From IMG/VR virus record IMGVR_UViG_3300002835_000477, positions 1 to 38,188 of that record: a DNA stretch of 38,188 nucleotides. One strand, 5' to 3'. Under the pieces are notes generated by a model. It was not told the DNA's origin. It did not search any database and was given only the letters and a program-made list of their open reading frames with translations. Source of the DNA: a virus. The stretch's first letter is position 1; each line of letters begins with the position of its first letter. Of the stretch, positions 16,853 to 25,030 are shown piece after piece. A program made the position numbers and the translations under genes.

Positions 16853-16933
16853 TTACTCCTCTGGAGAACGAGTTACGTGCTCCATAATGATTAAGAATGT
16901 AAGAAAGACTAAGAAAGCTACTACTGCACTCAT
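16853..16933 (-). CDS. 26-aa single-span membrane microprotein
   Basis: The ATG at 16933-16931 is preceded by a strong SD (AGGAG, then CATTAA, then ATG). It overlaps the TGA of the upstream gene as ATGA. The peptide starts MSAVVAFLVFLTFLIIM, a clear hydrophobic helix, and ends in a short polar tail (HVTRSPEE). Its stop lies at 16855-16853, one base from the stop of the convergent 1255-aa gene. Last gene of the - strand operon. Function unknown; size and topology fit a tiny lysis or inner-membrane effector, which is only a guess. Confidence 0.55.
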   Translation of the reverse strand: MSAVVAFLVFLTFLIIMEHVTRSPEE

Positions 16934-17094
16934 TTAATGCTCCTAACGTACACATAGCTACGTGCTAAGGTATACAAAACCGCAATTGCTGCGATAAGTA
17001 AAATAATGTACCAAGAAGCAACAAGTAATGCTACAAATATGAGTAAAGCAAAGGTAATACCAATTGCTTTAAGAGCGGACACGAGTAGCTCCAT
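16930..17094 (-). CDS. 54-aa hydrophobic membrane protein
   Basis: This ORF starts with ATG at 17094 inside the 3' end of the 79-aa gene (25-26 nt overlap, different frame) and ends TGA at 16932-16930 overlapping the next start. Residues ~12-45 are almost entirely hydrophobic (Ile/Leu/Val/Ala with a central Ser-Trp-Tyr), enough for one long or two short membrane spans, with a basic/aromatic C-terminal tail. No strong SD is visible, so translation probably depends on coupling with the upstream gene. No family recognised. Confidence 0.5.
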   Translation of the reverse strand: MELLVSALKAIGITFALLIFVALLVASWYIILLIAAIAVLYTLARSYVYVRSIK

Positions 17095-17308
17095 TAAACT
17101 TAAATGGAAACTTAATTAAGTACAACGACACCACAAGGGAACCAATGGTGCCGATGGTAAGAGCCGCTGTAGACATACTAAAGAATATTGTGACAATGAT
17201 TAAGATACCGCCATCAACAATTGCATTTAGATACTGCCCTGCTTGAAATTTATACAGAACAATGATGAAATTAAATGCAACAGCTAATCCAATAATTATA
17301 AGTTCCAT
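17069..17308 (-). CDS. 79-aa membrane protein
   Basis: The ATG at 17308 has GGAG 7 nt upstream and shares its first base with the TAA of the preceding gene. The product has two or three hydrophobic segments (about residues 2-20, 30-45 and 48-66) separated by short polar stretches (KFQAGQ; NAIVDGG), and a basic tail. Short conserved membrane proteins beginning MELI with this layout are common among podoviruses and remain uncharacterised. It is the first of three nested membrane-protein genes at the operon end. A holin-like or superinfection role is possible but unsupported. Confidence 0.7.
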   Translation of the reverse strand: MELIIIGLAVAFNFIIVLYKFQAGQYLNAIVDGGILIIVTIFFSMSTAALTIGTIGSLVVSLYLIKFPFKFNGATRVRS

Positions 17309-17634
17309 TAGATAACTCCTTTTGAACGATAGTAAGTCAATTCTGCAAGCATTGCGGCAGCTAACGTATGATCTATTGCTACTAATGAGTGCACAATGTC
17401 ATTGATGTTAGCGTGAGTGATTGCACTTGCTAGTATATCTCCGGTAAAGTCAATGTGCTGGACAATATGTTCAGGAAAATCATCGTGTTGTATAAGTACC
17501 TCAAGTGCTTCATCACGAGTTATGTTGCGTTTGCAGTAATCCCCAAAAGCATTAAATCGTTCGATGTACGCTAAGACTTGAGTACACTCCTCCGTAGTCA
17601 GTCCTTCTGCAAGGATTGAGTCTAAGGAAGTCAT
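17308..17634 (-). CDS. Hypothetical protein, 108 aa
   Basis: Starts at ATG 17634 with GAGG 6 nt upstream; the start overlaps the stop of the MazG-like gene (ATGA). The protein is acidic and predicted all-helical, with two His-containing stretches (FPEHIVQHIDF; ITHANINDIVHSL). No known motif was recognised. Its tight coupling on both sides places it in the same transcript as the pyrophosphohydrolase-like gene and the membrane proteins. Confidence 0.72.
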   Translation of the reverse strand: MTSLDSILAEGLTTEECTQVLAYIERFNAFGDYCKRNITRDEALEVLIQHDDFPEHIVQHIDFTGDILASAITHANINDIVHSLVAIDHTLAAAMLAELTYYRSKGVI

Positions 17635-18092
17635 TTTGTGCCTCTTGTATCGAGTAGTTTTTGCAATTCAGGTTCTGGACCAGTCCAGCCTTCAGGCTTG
17701 AGCTGTTTACCAAATGCATCTTTCGGTGCTCCAAGTTTTGAGAAGTTTGCTGACATAACAATGTTAAGCGCTTTGGTGATTTCATGTGGGGTAAGGCCAA
17801 GTTTAGCCATAGACCCTACTGCGAATACGACTGCGTCGCATGCTTTGTCAAGACGATCTACATCAGTCATAGTATGGCCATTAGTATGCCAAATGATTTT
17901 ACGAGAGATAGTCTTAGGCGATGGTATTCCATCTTCTGGGACCATACTTAATAAAGTTGGTAGCACATCTAGATTGAAACCTTCAAGGGCTTCTTCGATT
18001 TGAAAAGATGACTCCAAAAAGTCATCGTACCCTTTTCCTAAGAGACCGGCTTGTTGATTAAACTTGTAGATCTCCTTAATAGGATTAAGCAT
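17631..18092 (-). CDS. MazG-like / phosphoribosyl-ATP pyrophosphohydrolase-fold protein
   Basis: The ATG at 18092 is chosen over an upstream TTG at 18107 because GAGGAG stands 7 nt before it, giving 153 aa. Residues ~70-130 show the all-alpha NTP pyrophosphohydrolase look: an acidic helix (DVDRLDKACDAVVFAVGSM) followed by a second helix with the VMSANFSKLG signature typical of phage PRA-PH-like proteins. Enzymes of this group hydrolyse (d)NTPs to monophosphate and pyrophosphate, and phage versions are thought to adjust nucleotide or alarmone pools. The canonical ExxE pair is not clear to me, so the family call is moderate. The gene overlaps its neighbours by 8 and 4 nt. Confidence 0.6.
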   Translation of the reverse strand: MLNPIKEIYKFNQQAGLLGKGYDDFLESSFQIEEALEGFNLDVLPTLLSMVPEDGIPSPKTISRKIIWHTNGHTMTDVDRLDKACDAVVFAVGSMAKLGLTPHEITKALNIVMSANFSKLGAPKDAFGKQLKPEGWTGPEPELQKLLDTRGTK

Positions 18093-18480
18093 TTGGGCGC
18101 TCCTCAATGTCTATAAGCACAGATTTAGTTTTCGCCAAAACGAGCATAGTTTGTGCTTGCTCAAGAGTGATTGGATGACGAGAATTGAGTGAGTTATTGA
18201 TGATAAGATCAATTAATTCTGGGTTGGTAAAGTCTTCAGTAACTACGTCTTCAGAATCATCATCTGTCTCATCTGGAGCATCCGGGCTGCAAGTATACTC
18301 TTGTTCAACCTCTACAAGAGAGTATTCGTCTCCGTCAAAATGGACTGTAAAGAGCATTTCATTGCTATCAATGATGTGTGTGTGATCGGTAGCGATAGCA
18401 TATTTTACTTGTGCTTCAAGCATAAGTTGATTTTCAAGATCAGGGCTCATGGCATCATATGTAGTTGTGTAAATTTTCAT
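18085..18480 (-). CDS. Acidic hypothetical protein, 131 aa
   Basis: ATG at 18480 with AAGGA 5 nt upstream. The N-terminal half could be a small alpha/beta domain; the middle is strongly acidic (Asp/Glu/Ser/Thr-rich, about residues 65-85), and the last ~45 residues are helical. No family recognised. The coding end overlaps the start of the MazG-like gene, and the SD of that gene (GAGGAG) is encoded by its Glu-Glu codons. A 78-nt gap separates it from the PhoH-like gene. Confidence 0.7.
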   Translation of the reverse strand: MKIYTTTYDAMSPDLENQLMLEAQVKYAIATDHTHIIDSNEMLFTVHFDGDEYSLVEVEQEYTCSPDAPDETDDDSEDVVTEDFTNPELIDLIINNSLNSRHPITLEQAQTMLVLAKTKSVLIDIEERPNA

Positions 18481-18524
18481 AATGGTCCTTGTTAAGTTTA
18501 TGTGTGGGTAACGGATTCAACAAG

Positions 18525-18550
18525 GCCTCGAGTACCGTTAAAAACGAGGC
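18525..18550 (-). other. Stem-loop between PhoH-like gene and acidic hypothetical
   Basis: GCCTCG and CGAGGC form a 6-bp GC-rich stem around a 14-nt loop in the 78-nt spacer (18481-18558). There is no T-run after it on the - strand, so a simple intrinsic terminator is unlikely; an RNA processing site or weak pause site is possible. Confidence 0.35.
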
Positions 18551-18558
18551 GTGACTGG

Positions 18559-19836
18559 TTAGTCTGGAAAGATGCGAGCAACAAATTCGGCTAGCTCTGA
18601 ACGGTAAATGTTCTCAAGTTTAATATAGCTGAATTCTGGAGCTGTCCCGAAGTGTTTGTAAAGGACTTTAAAGCCTTCTCTGGCACGGTTCATTCCGTAG
18701 GTTTGACCTTTTGTATCACCGACTAAGATGATTTTAGAGCCTTTGGCGATACGGGAGAGAATCAGCTTGACACTATCCTCATCGAGTAGCTGCCATTCAT
18801 CAACTATGAAAATTGATTCATGGATAGATTCGCCTTGGATTTCATCGATTTCTTTAACTTCAAAAAAATCGTTCCAGACTTCTGTGGATTTGAGCTTATC
18901 TTCAGCAACTTCTTCCTTGCGTTTCTCTTGACGAGGGGTACGTTTGTCCAATAGGTACTTGAGATTTGACTTAAGCCCTCCTAGATGTCCTGACATTTTG
19001 TCTTCGGAAGTTCCTGGTTTGAATCCAGTATACATATTTTTATTAATAGAAACCGGTGGTTTAGTGACAAGGATTTTGTAGTATTGTCGATTACGGACTC
19101 CGCCTGTGGTTGCAGCTAAGGCACCCATAAGCGTTAATAAAGTTTTACCGGTACCAAGTTTGCCATCGATGATAACAAGAGGACTAGGTGCTCGGTAGAC
19201 AGCGTCAAGAACACAAGCCTGGATCGCGTCCATAGGCTGTAGTGTGATTCCTGCGTCACCGTAAGGTTTGTTGGATTGTGAGATACGATTGACTGTGCCT
19301 CGGTGATTTACCCAAATATCGTACTTCCCGGTAATTCGATTAACGATACAGTATTCATTTTCATGTAAAGATACTTCGAATACTTCGTTAAATTCTTCAA
19401 GTTGCATCTCCTGAACAGCAACACAGTCGCGTTCGTATAGTAGATTACCATCAATTTGAACATAGCCGGTATAGGTGTAGTCAATTTGGTTTGTATCCAA
19501 GTCATAGATTGGAACTCCTACGACGTTTGCGATGAGTCTAGCTCCGATATCGTCGCTGAGAATTGCTGTATCTGGAGACTCAAGGGTGTCACGAATGATA
19601 CACTCATCTGGGGAATCTCCCAGGTGAGTAGGCACATTCAATACTTTAAGGTTGCCAGATTGTACTTGGGCCCAAATGTTTTTAATAGCATCTTGTGCAG
19701 CACGTTTAAGATCAGGATTACGCTTGAGTTTGTCAAGTTCACGAAGGACTGTGAATGATATGACAAATTCATGATCTGCTTTAAAAACAATTGATGGGTC
19801 ATTGATAAGTATGTTAGTATCAAGTGAAATTTTCAT
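18559..19836 (-). CDS. PIN domain-PhoH-like ATPase
   Basis: A 425-aa two-domain protein. Residues 1-~120 are a PIN nuclease domain (SLDTNILIND with Asp6, Glu33, and a second acidic pair SDD at 94-96). Residues ~195-425 are a PhoH-type P-loop ATPase: Walker A GKLGTGKT (225-232), EIQGES before Walker B IFIVDEWQ (342-349), LVGDTKGQ (371-378) and a late YRSELAEF. This arrangement is that of the YlaK/PhoH2 family, proteins linked to RNA unwinding and cleavage. Phage copies are common but their role is not settled. The gene starts 3 nt after the ClpP-like stop with a weak SD, so it is probably coupled. Confidence 0.88.
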   Translation of the reverse strand: MKISLDTNILINDPSIVFKADHEFVISFTVLRELDKLKRNPDLKRAAQDAIKNIWAQVQSGNLKVLNVPTHLGDSPDECIIRDTLESPDTAILSDDIGARLIANVVGVPIYDLDTNQIDYTYTGYVQIDGNLLYERDCVAVQEMQLEEFNEVFEVSLHENEYCIVNRITGKYDIWVNHRGTVNRISQSNKPYGDAGITLQPMDAIQACVLDAVYRAPSPLVIIDGKLGTGKTLLTLMGALAATTGGVRNRQYYKILVTKPPVSINKNMYTGFKPGTSEDKMSGHLGGLKSNLKYLLDKRTPRQEKRKEEVAEDKLKSTEVWNDFFEVKEIDEIQGESIHESIFIVDEWQLLDEDSVKLILSRIAKGSKIILVGDTKGQTYGMNRAREGFKVLYKHFGTAPEFSYIKLENIYRSELAEFVARIFPD

Positions 19837-19839
19837 CCG

Positions 19840-20424
19840 TTACTCACTATGCTCTAGAGATTTAGCTTTGTAGTTTTCCCATCGCTCCATGACCTCAAGG
19901 TCATTAAGCCATACCTCTTTGTCACGTTCTGTGACTAATTGAATTTCTTCTGGAGTTAAGAAGTGGTTGTAAATGCTTTTGAAGGCACGTTTGAGTTCAC
20001 GATCGGTAAAGTCTACATAGTCTTTAACCTGATTTCCCGTACCCTGAACACCGTGGTAATAATTGTGCGCCATGAAAGATAGAAATGGGCTTGTGTATAA
20101 ATTATCACTAGCTAACGCAATAATTGTTGCAGCAGAGGCAACAGTACCGGATAAATGTGCATTAATTGTTGCAGGACAACGAAGCATACATTCACGGATC
20201 ATAAATGCTGAGTCAACAGCTCCGCCACCATTGTTAATGAACATGTTCACTTGATGGTACGATTCCAAAGAATTGAGTAAGTGTACCAATTGGTTATACT
20301 CAGCAGGGGACGCAATGTTATCTGTTAAGTACACATCATAGGTATTACCCTTATGAATAATCGGTGTGTAATCTTCCCAGATGGAGTCAGATTTAGGTTT
20401 AACCGGTTCGAGAATAAGTTCCAT
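19840..20424 (-). CDS. ClpP-like serine protease
   Basis: 194 aa with a ClpP/crotonase-fold pattern: NNGGGAVDSAF (about 64-74), Ser97 in SGTVASAAT, His120 in FMAHNYYHGVQG, and Asp168 in TERDKE, aligning with Ser, His and Asp of the ClpP triad. The usual GQAASM around Ser is GTVASA here. The C-terminus is short and charged. SD AAGGA lies 6 nt before ATG, which overlaps the preceding stop by 1 nt. Phage ClpP-like proteins may act as head maturation proteases, but this one is within the replication/metabolism operon beside PhoH, so a regulatory role or replacement of host ClpP is also possible. Confidence 0.83.
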   Translation of the reverse strand: MELILEPVKPKSDSIWEDYTPIIHKGNTYDVYLTDNIASPAEYNQLVHLLNSLESYHQVNMFINNGGGAVDSAFMIRECMLRCPATINAHLSGTVASAATIIALASDNLYTSPFLSFMAHNYYHGVQGTGNQVKDYVDFTDRELKRAFKSIYNHFLTPEEIQLVTERDKEVWLNDLEVMERWENYKAKSLEHSE

Positions 20425-20951
20425 TAATTGTCCTTTGGATTAAGTGTGTTGATTTGTCGAATACGTTCGTTGCAGATATGAATAACTTTCTCATAGTCTG
20501 TTATGCGTGGCTCAGTAGATTTATCACGTAGAATACGTTTGATAATATCATGATCCCAAGACGATAAGGCTGGATAGTCTAACCAGATTGTCCAAGGTTG
20601 AATAAGATGCTTACTGTAATTAGACGCTCCGACATTGTAATCTCTCACTTCATTTGGAATTAACCCAAGGTAATTGAGTTTGTTAAATAACGCGGTAGGA
20701 ATTTGTGAAGTAGTTTGTTCTGTTGAACTGTAAATTATATGACTAATAAGTTTGTCAACAGCAGTTTCTGCCCATTCTAGTATATGTTCGACTGCTTCAT
20801 TATGTTCAAAAGTATGGGTTATTCTTGTGAACAATGAATCTAAAGATGTTATATATGACGTTTGTGTTGAGTTCCCTGCATGGATTTCAACTGCATAGTT
20901 ATACACACAACCATCTACTGGAATTGTATGAACGCTTTTATGTGAGATCAT
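20424..20951 (-). CDS. Hypothetical protein, 175 aa
   Basis: Starts ATG 20951 with GGAGGA 7 nt upstream, inside the end of the 51-aa gene. The first half looks alpha/beta with a beta hairpin; the second half contains a Trp-rich segment (LIQPWTIWLDYPALSSWDHDII) and a C-terminal basic helix. No motif recognised. It is coupled with ClpP by a TAATG overlap, which suggests expression together. Confidence 0.7.
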   Translation of the reverse strand: MISHKSVHTIPVDGCVYNYAVEIHAGNSTQTSYITSLDSLFTRITHTFEHNEAVEHILEWAETAVDKLISHIIYSSTEQTTSQIPTALFNKLNYLGLIPNEVRDYNVGASNYSKHLIQPWTIWLDYPALSSWDHDIIKRILRDKSTEPRITDYEKVIHICNERIRQINTLNPKDN

Positions 20952-21093
20952 CTAAGTCTCCTCCTTCAACCATAGATTCGTTTTGTGCAACCCATCTAGC
21001 ATCAAGCTTCCGGATTGCTTCTTCATGTACTTCAATTGGAGCATCTGACATTTCATAGTTAAAGCGTAGTTTTAAATACTCTGCTTTGGTCAT
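20938..21093 (-). CDS. Small acidic hypothetical protein, 51 aa
   Basis: A short gene supported by AGGAG 5 nt before its ATG, an ATGA overlap with the upstream gene, and a 14-nt overlap with the downstream gene. It starts MTKAEYLKLRF, is mainly helical and charged, and ends in an acidic tail (GGDLDDLT). The Gly-Gly-Asp codons supply the SD of the next gene. No family recognised. Confidence 0.65.
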   Translation of the reverse strand: MTKAEYLKLRFNYEMSDAPIEVHEEAIRKLDARWVAQNESMVEGGDLDDLT

Positions 21094-21401
21094 TGGCACT
21101 CCTGGAATGAATTGATATGAAGATCATCTGTTAAAAACTGAAGCAAGTCTTTTCCAAAGGCGCTTAACCATGCGCCTCTAGGCGATGTTCCGTAGTCAAT
21201 GCAGTCACGGAGCAAGCCAAGCAGTAACCAGTATTCTCGAACTGTGAATTCATTATTTGGTATTTTGTCTGAAATGAATTTATCATTCGCTTTCCATGAT
21301 AAAATGGTTTTAAAATGCGCTAGCAGTTCTAAATCATCTAGTTCTCCATACGTTAAGATTGGTAATTTGTTGTACCAGTCTTCGAATTGGTCTTGTGTCA
21401 T
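21090..21401 (-). CDS. Hypothetical protein, 103 aa
   Basis: ATG at 21401 with GGAG 6 nt upstream is preferred to the TTG at 21413. The protein is helical with several Trp residues and a central VREYWLLLGLLRDCIDYGTSP segment. No family recognised. It overlaps the end of nrdB by 4 nt and the start of the next gene by 4 nt, so it is part of the nucleotide-metabolism block of the operon. Confidence 0.7.
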   Translation of the reverse strand: MTQDQFEDWYNKLPILTYGELDDLELLAHFKTILSWKANDKFISDKIPNNEFTVREYWLLLGLLRDCIDYGTSPRGAWLSAFGKDLLQFLTDDLHINSFQECQ

Positions 21402-22489
21402 AAGCTGCTCCAAAATTCTGGAGTAGTATTTGTGTTAACAACTCCGAGTAGGTAATTTCCAGAAGTTTTTTCTTTCTGTGCCGTTTGTATCGATGATGGA
21501 CGAGTGTACTTATTAGCCCAAACACATGGGTTTTGTACTTTTTCTACGATTGGGGGATGACCAACAGAAATCATAACAGAGTGTAGGTTATGTGTGACAT
21601 ATTGTTTTGCAACTGCTGCATTCAGTCCTAAAAGACGTGCGCCATCTTCAAATAAATAGTCAATCCATAGGTAGTCTGCGTCTAAGGCACTCTGGTACAA
21701 AGCCCCGATTTGATCTGAATTTGTATGGAAGATATAAGCCCAGTCAGGATCTTTACGGAGTCTGTTAAGTAGATTAATAGTCATTGCGTAGTGCCCTGAC
21801 TCATCTTGAGCAATCTTTGAAACAATATCAGCGGTTACTGAGTACAGCCCATTTTCTTTAAAAGCAAATGAGGTTAGAAATGAAGATTTAAACAAAACAG
21901 CTTCAAGGATATTTAACGCATACAATGACATAACAATTGATTTTTTGTGCAGCTCTTTGTTGTATGAAGGATCTTTAAGGATCATACGACAATTGTGCTG
22001 TACGGTATCTTCAAAGCATGCTGTAATAGAAGCAGCACGTCGAAGAATATTTGGGTTGATCATAATATCATCAAAGATGGCTTTAGCGTCGACCGGTAAA
22101 CCTTTTAGAATGTCTGCGTATGACTGGGAATGAATACAATCTTCAAAGAATGCATGTTGGTACCACCAAGAAGCAAGTTGTGGGTTAGTGGTGATCGGTA
22201 GAAATACTTCTGCCACTGAACGGCCAGCAACTGCATCAAGTAATGTTTGGAACTTGAGATTCTTCATATAGAGAGAATTTAGTTCTATAGAACATTCCAT
22301 GTAGCTTTTAGCATCTTTTGATGGACTGAAATCTCCACCGAACCAAAGCTTCCCTAATGCATCGTTGTGCATTTTGGTAATATGCGGTTCAATAGATAAG
22401 TCAAGTCTTGAGATGTTGCGGCCTGTACCAAGGAATAACGGTTCTTTAGTAAAGTCGATAGGGTTTAGGTTAAATAAATGATTAGACAT
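21398..22489 (-). CDS. nrdB: Ribonucleotide reductase small subunit (class I, R2)
   Basis: The start ATG 22489 follows GGAGG by 5 nt and lies inside the last codons of nrdA, giving 363 aa. The R2 iron-radical site is visible: Asp85 (TLLDAVAGRS), His120 with radical Tyr124 (IHSQSY), Glu212 (FAFKE), Glu230 and His233 (QDESGH). The residue three before His120, Glu115 in E. coli, is Asp117 here with Glu116 next to it, which is unusual. R2 supplies the tyrosyl radical for NrdA so that the phage can make dNTPs. The C-terminus ends in a short acidic-aromatic tail as needed for binding R1. Adjacent nrdA makes the assignment firm. Confidence 0.95.
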   Translation of the reverse strand: MSNHLFNLNPIDFTKEPLFLGTGRNISRLDLSIEPHITKMHNDALGKLWFGGDFSPSKDAKSYMECSIELNSLYMKNLKFQTLLDAVAGRSVAEVFLPITTNPQLASWWYQHAFFEDCIHSQSYADILKGLPVDAKAIFDDIMINPNILRRAASITACFEDTVQHNCRMILKDPSYNKELHKKSIVMSLYALNILEAVLFKSSFLTSFAFKENGLYSVTADIVSKIAQDESGHYAMTINLLNRLRKDPDWAYIFHTNSDQIGALYQSALDADYLWIDYLFEDGARLLGLNAAVAKQYVTHNLHSVMISVGHPPIVEKVQNPCVWANKYTRPSSIQTAQKEKTSGNYLLGVVNTNTTPEFWSSL

Positions 22490-24707
22490 TGCAGCCTCCG
22501 TTTCCGCATACTGGGGTTTGTGCTTCCATTTCATCTGGTAGTTTAACATTCATGTAGTAACGACCTTTACAACCATAGTATTTCATTAAAAATAAATCTT
22601 TAATGACATCAGTTGCTAAGATTTTTCCATTATTGTGTTCTGGATTATGAAATGTATTTGCAGAGATACCTTTGTCAGTCCATTTTTGTGTGATTGCCAC
22701 ATGCTTGATAAAGTCTGTGTTAATTTCTCGATCGAACGCGAAATCATACTTGTCTGCCAAGCGAATTGCATCAGGAGCAAACTGTTTGTAGTTCATCCCT
22801 GATTTGTCTTTGATAGTGATGAGATCACGTACTGGTTCCAATGACGTAACTTGGTTAGATGGACCTGCAGATGTTTCAGCAGGTGGAACCATCATAAGTC
22901 CAACATTATACATACCAAATTGTTTTATTAGGGTACGAAGAGTACTCCAATCACAGTAAAGATCTGGGCTGACTAATTCATCGACTGTGGCCTTGTATCG
23001 ATCTATCGGTAGTAATTTATCGTGGTACACAAATCCGGTAGCGGCGCCGAGTTCCATTGCTAGCTGCATAGACACAAAGTGACAATTGAAGCTAAAGTGC
23101 TCCATCCACTCGTTGTGTTTGTCTAGTGCTTCTTGTTGCCCATAACGAAGACCTTGATTAGCTAACCAGAATGCATGATTTGATAAACCAAGCCCAATGT
23201 CATGATAAATATCTACATAAGCATTTGCTTGTGGTGTCGGATGATTTTGACGTGTCATAATATGGGATTGTGCCCGAACCATAAGATTTGTAATATGAGG
23301 AATATCCTCAATAGAAACAAGACCTTGATTGGCATTTGATAAGACACAAACGCCGATATCCGGACGATCTGGGTATTGTGAGTCCAGTGGTTCTACTGCT
23401 GTCATGTACTCGATGCAAATATTTGCCATATTAATCGGACGAGGAATATGTGAGTTTGCATTCATTTCATCGATGTTCATGATGTAATAAGCCGATGTTT
23501 CAGCAGATTCTACAGCAACTAAACGTTCCCAGAAGTACCGGGCGTCGATTTGTGAAGTAAATAAATTAGCTGCTTCACATTCTTCATAGTACTCTGTGAA
23601 CGCTGTTATATTATCTGAATAGAATAAGTCAAGCAGACGTGGAGCCATACGGACTGAAAATAGAGAAATAACTCCTCCGGCTTTAGCGCGATCGTACGCA
23701 AGTTGGTTTAGTTTAATGCCATACGATAAGGCATTAACTCTGTCTTCGACAGGCATTCGAGGCGATTTAAGTGCGAAGATTGTTTCAATCTCAGGATCAA
23801 AGAAGTTTACATAAGGAGTTGCAGAACCTCTGCGGCCGTTTTGTGAAGCTTTTGCAATATCTGCATCAATTGAGCGAATAATTGGACCTTTTCCAGAGTG
23901 AATGATTTTACCTTTTTTTACTTTATCTCCGAGTGATGCTATATCTGCAATATCTACACCAACTCCAGCAGAAGCTACAGTGTGATCGATAAGTGCATTT
24001 GCGCCAACTTTCCAAGAGTCAATAGAATCTCCTATACGGAATGTGATACAAGATGCGTAATCGGTAGAGATTGTTCGTAAAGCACGCATTTCTGGAGATG
24101 GGAGAGTAATTTTGAACGTTGATAGAGCGTGGTAAAAATCAACAATATGTTGGGTTGGAGCAATATGATAATCTCTGAAGATATCAATTGCAATAGCCAT
24201 AAACATAAATTGAGGTGTTTCTTTTTTACAAACTCCATATCCATTTACTAGTAAGTCAAGACCAGAAGCGGTAAATGTAAAGTCTCTGGAGTGATCCATA
24301 GCGGCTTCAAGTTGAGCGAAATCAATTCCATTGTAAATAAGACGAGCTGGGTTAAGTTCAGGAGAGTAATGATTGTCCAGTACTCGATCTGATAAAAAAC
24401 TTTGTAGAGAGGGTGGAGTAATTGAGTTAAATACTTGTTTGTAGAGTTTTTGTAACTTGAGATTACGAGCTACTGCGTCATAGTTAATATGGCGTAAATC
24501 AGCTAAATCCTCACAGGTTTTGATAAATACATCTAAAATGTAGGAAGTGTGAATACCGTCGTAGAAGTGCAGTTTGGACTGCATTTCAATGTCTGATACC
24601 GATACTCCTGAAAGATCTCCAACAGCCCACTGAAGAGATAGTGTGGCTTTGTCAATCAACAATGGTTCCGTGGTCCCGTCGTGTTTGACTACATTGATAC
24701 CAGACAT
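22482..24707 (-). CDS. nrdA: Ribonucleotide reductase large subunit (class I, R1)
   Basis: 741 aa from ATG 24707 (TAGG 8 nt upstream; a TTG 6 nt earlier is less likely). Active-site residues are all present: Cys220 (ASCITFR), Asn429-Cys431-Glu433 (NICIE), Cys454 (GVCVLSNAN), the radical-transfer pair Tyr717-Tyr718 (GRYYMNV) and the C-terminal swinging Cys pair Cys734-x4-Cys739. The N-terminal ~90 residues look like a shortened ATP-cone (VVKHDGTTEP). The enzyme reduces ribonucleoside diphosphates and needs NrdB plus a thioredoxin or glutaredoxin, none of which is seen in this window. The stop overlaps nrdB by 8 nt. Confidence 0.96.
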   Translation of the reverse strand: MSGINVVKHDGTTEPLLIDKATLSLQWAVGDLSGVSVSDIEMQSKLHFYDGIHTSYILDVFIKTCEDLADLRHINYDAVARNLKLQKLYKQVFNSITPPSLQSFLSDRVLDNHYSPELNPARLIYNGIDFAQLEAAMDHSRDFTFTASGLDLLVNGYGVCKKETPQFMFMAIAIDIFRDYHIAPTQHIVDFYHALSTFKITLPSPEMRALRTISTDYASCITFRIGDSIDSWKVGANALIDHTVASAGVGVDIADIASLGDKVKKGKIIHSGKGPIIRSIDADIAKASQNGRRGSATPYVNFFDPEIETIFALKSPRMPVEDRVNALSYGIKLNQLAYDRAKAGGVISLFSVRMAPRLLDLFYSDNITAFTEYYEECEAANLFTSQIDARYFWERLVAVESAETSAYYIMNIDEMNANSHIPRPINMANICIEYMTAVEPLDSQYPDRPDIGVCVLSNANQGLVSIEDIPHITNLMVRAQSHIMTRQNHPTPQANAYVDIYHDIGLGLSNHAFWLANQGLRYGQQEALDKHNEWMEHFSFNCHFVSMQLAMELGAATGFVYHDKLLPIDRYKATVDELVSPDLYCDWSTLRTLIKQFGMYNVGLMMVPPAETSAGPSNQVTSLEPVRDLITIKDKSGMNYKQFAPDAIRLADKYDFAFDREINTDFIKHVAITQKWTDKGISANTFHNPEHNNGKILATDVIKDLFLMKYYGCKGRYYMNVKLPDEMEAQTPVCGNGGCNV

Positions 24708-24716
24708 TTGCAAAAC

Positions 24717-25004
24717 CTACTGATTCACAGTAGATTTAAGAGCAGTGGAAGGCAAAAACTTGATAACATTTTTAGCAGGTACGTCTACTGTTTTAGTAGT
24801 TCCTGGGATTTGTTTTGTAACAGCTTTGGTACGTTTAGGTGCGAATGAACCGAATTCATTACCAATGTGAACTGCTTTTCCTGATGCAACTGTAGAAGCG
24901 ATTGTTGTAAAAGCTGCGTCAAGAATGTCGCCAACTGTTGCTTGGGTTGAGTTAGTTGCTGCTGCAACTGCTTTGATGAGGTCTGATTTTGAGATTCTTT
25001 CCAT
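24717..25004 (-). CDS. HU/IHF-family DNA-binding protein
   Basis: 95 aa, the usual size for HU. It has the helical N-terminus (SKSDLIKAVAAAT), the VHIGNEFGSFAPK beta turn, the arm with QIPGTTKTVDVPAKNVIKF including the intercalating Pro position, and the C-terminal helix. Such proteins bend DNA and compact it; in a phage they can assist replication or packaging or affect the host nucleoid. SD AAGGA is 7 nt before ATG. A stem-loop (25031-25057) lies in its 5' leader. Confidence 0.92.
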   Translation of the reverse strand: MERISKSDLIKAVAAATNSTQATVGDILDAAFTTIASTVASGKAVHIGNEFGSFAPKRTKAVTKQIPGTTKTVDVPAKNVIKFLPSTALKSTVNQ

Positions 25005-25030
25005 GTGAAAGTCCTTTGAGGTTAATGTTG

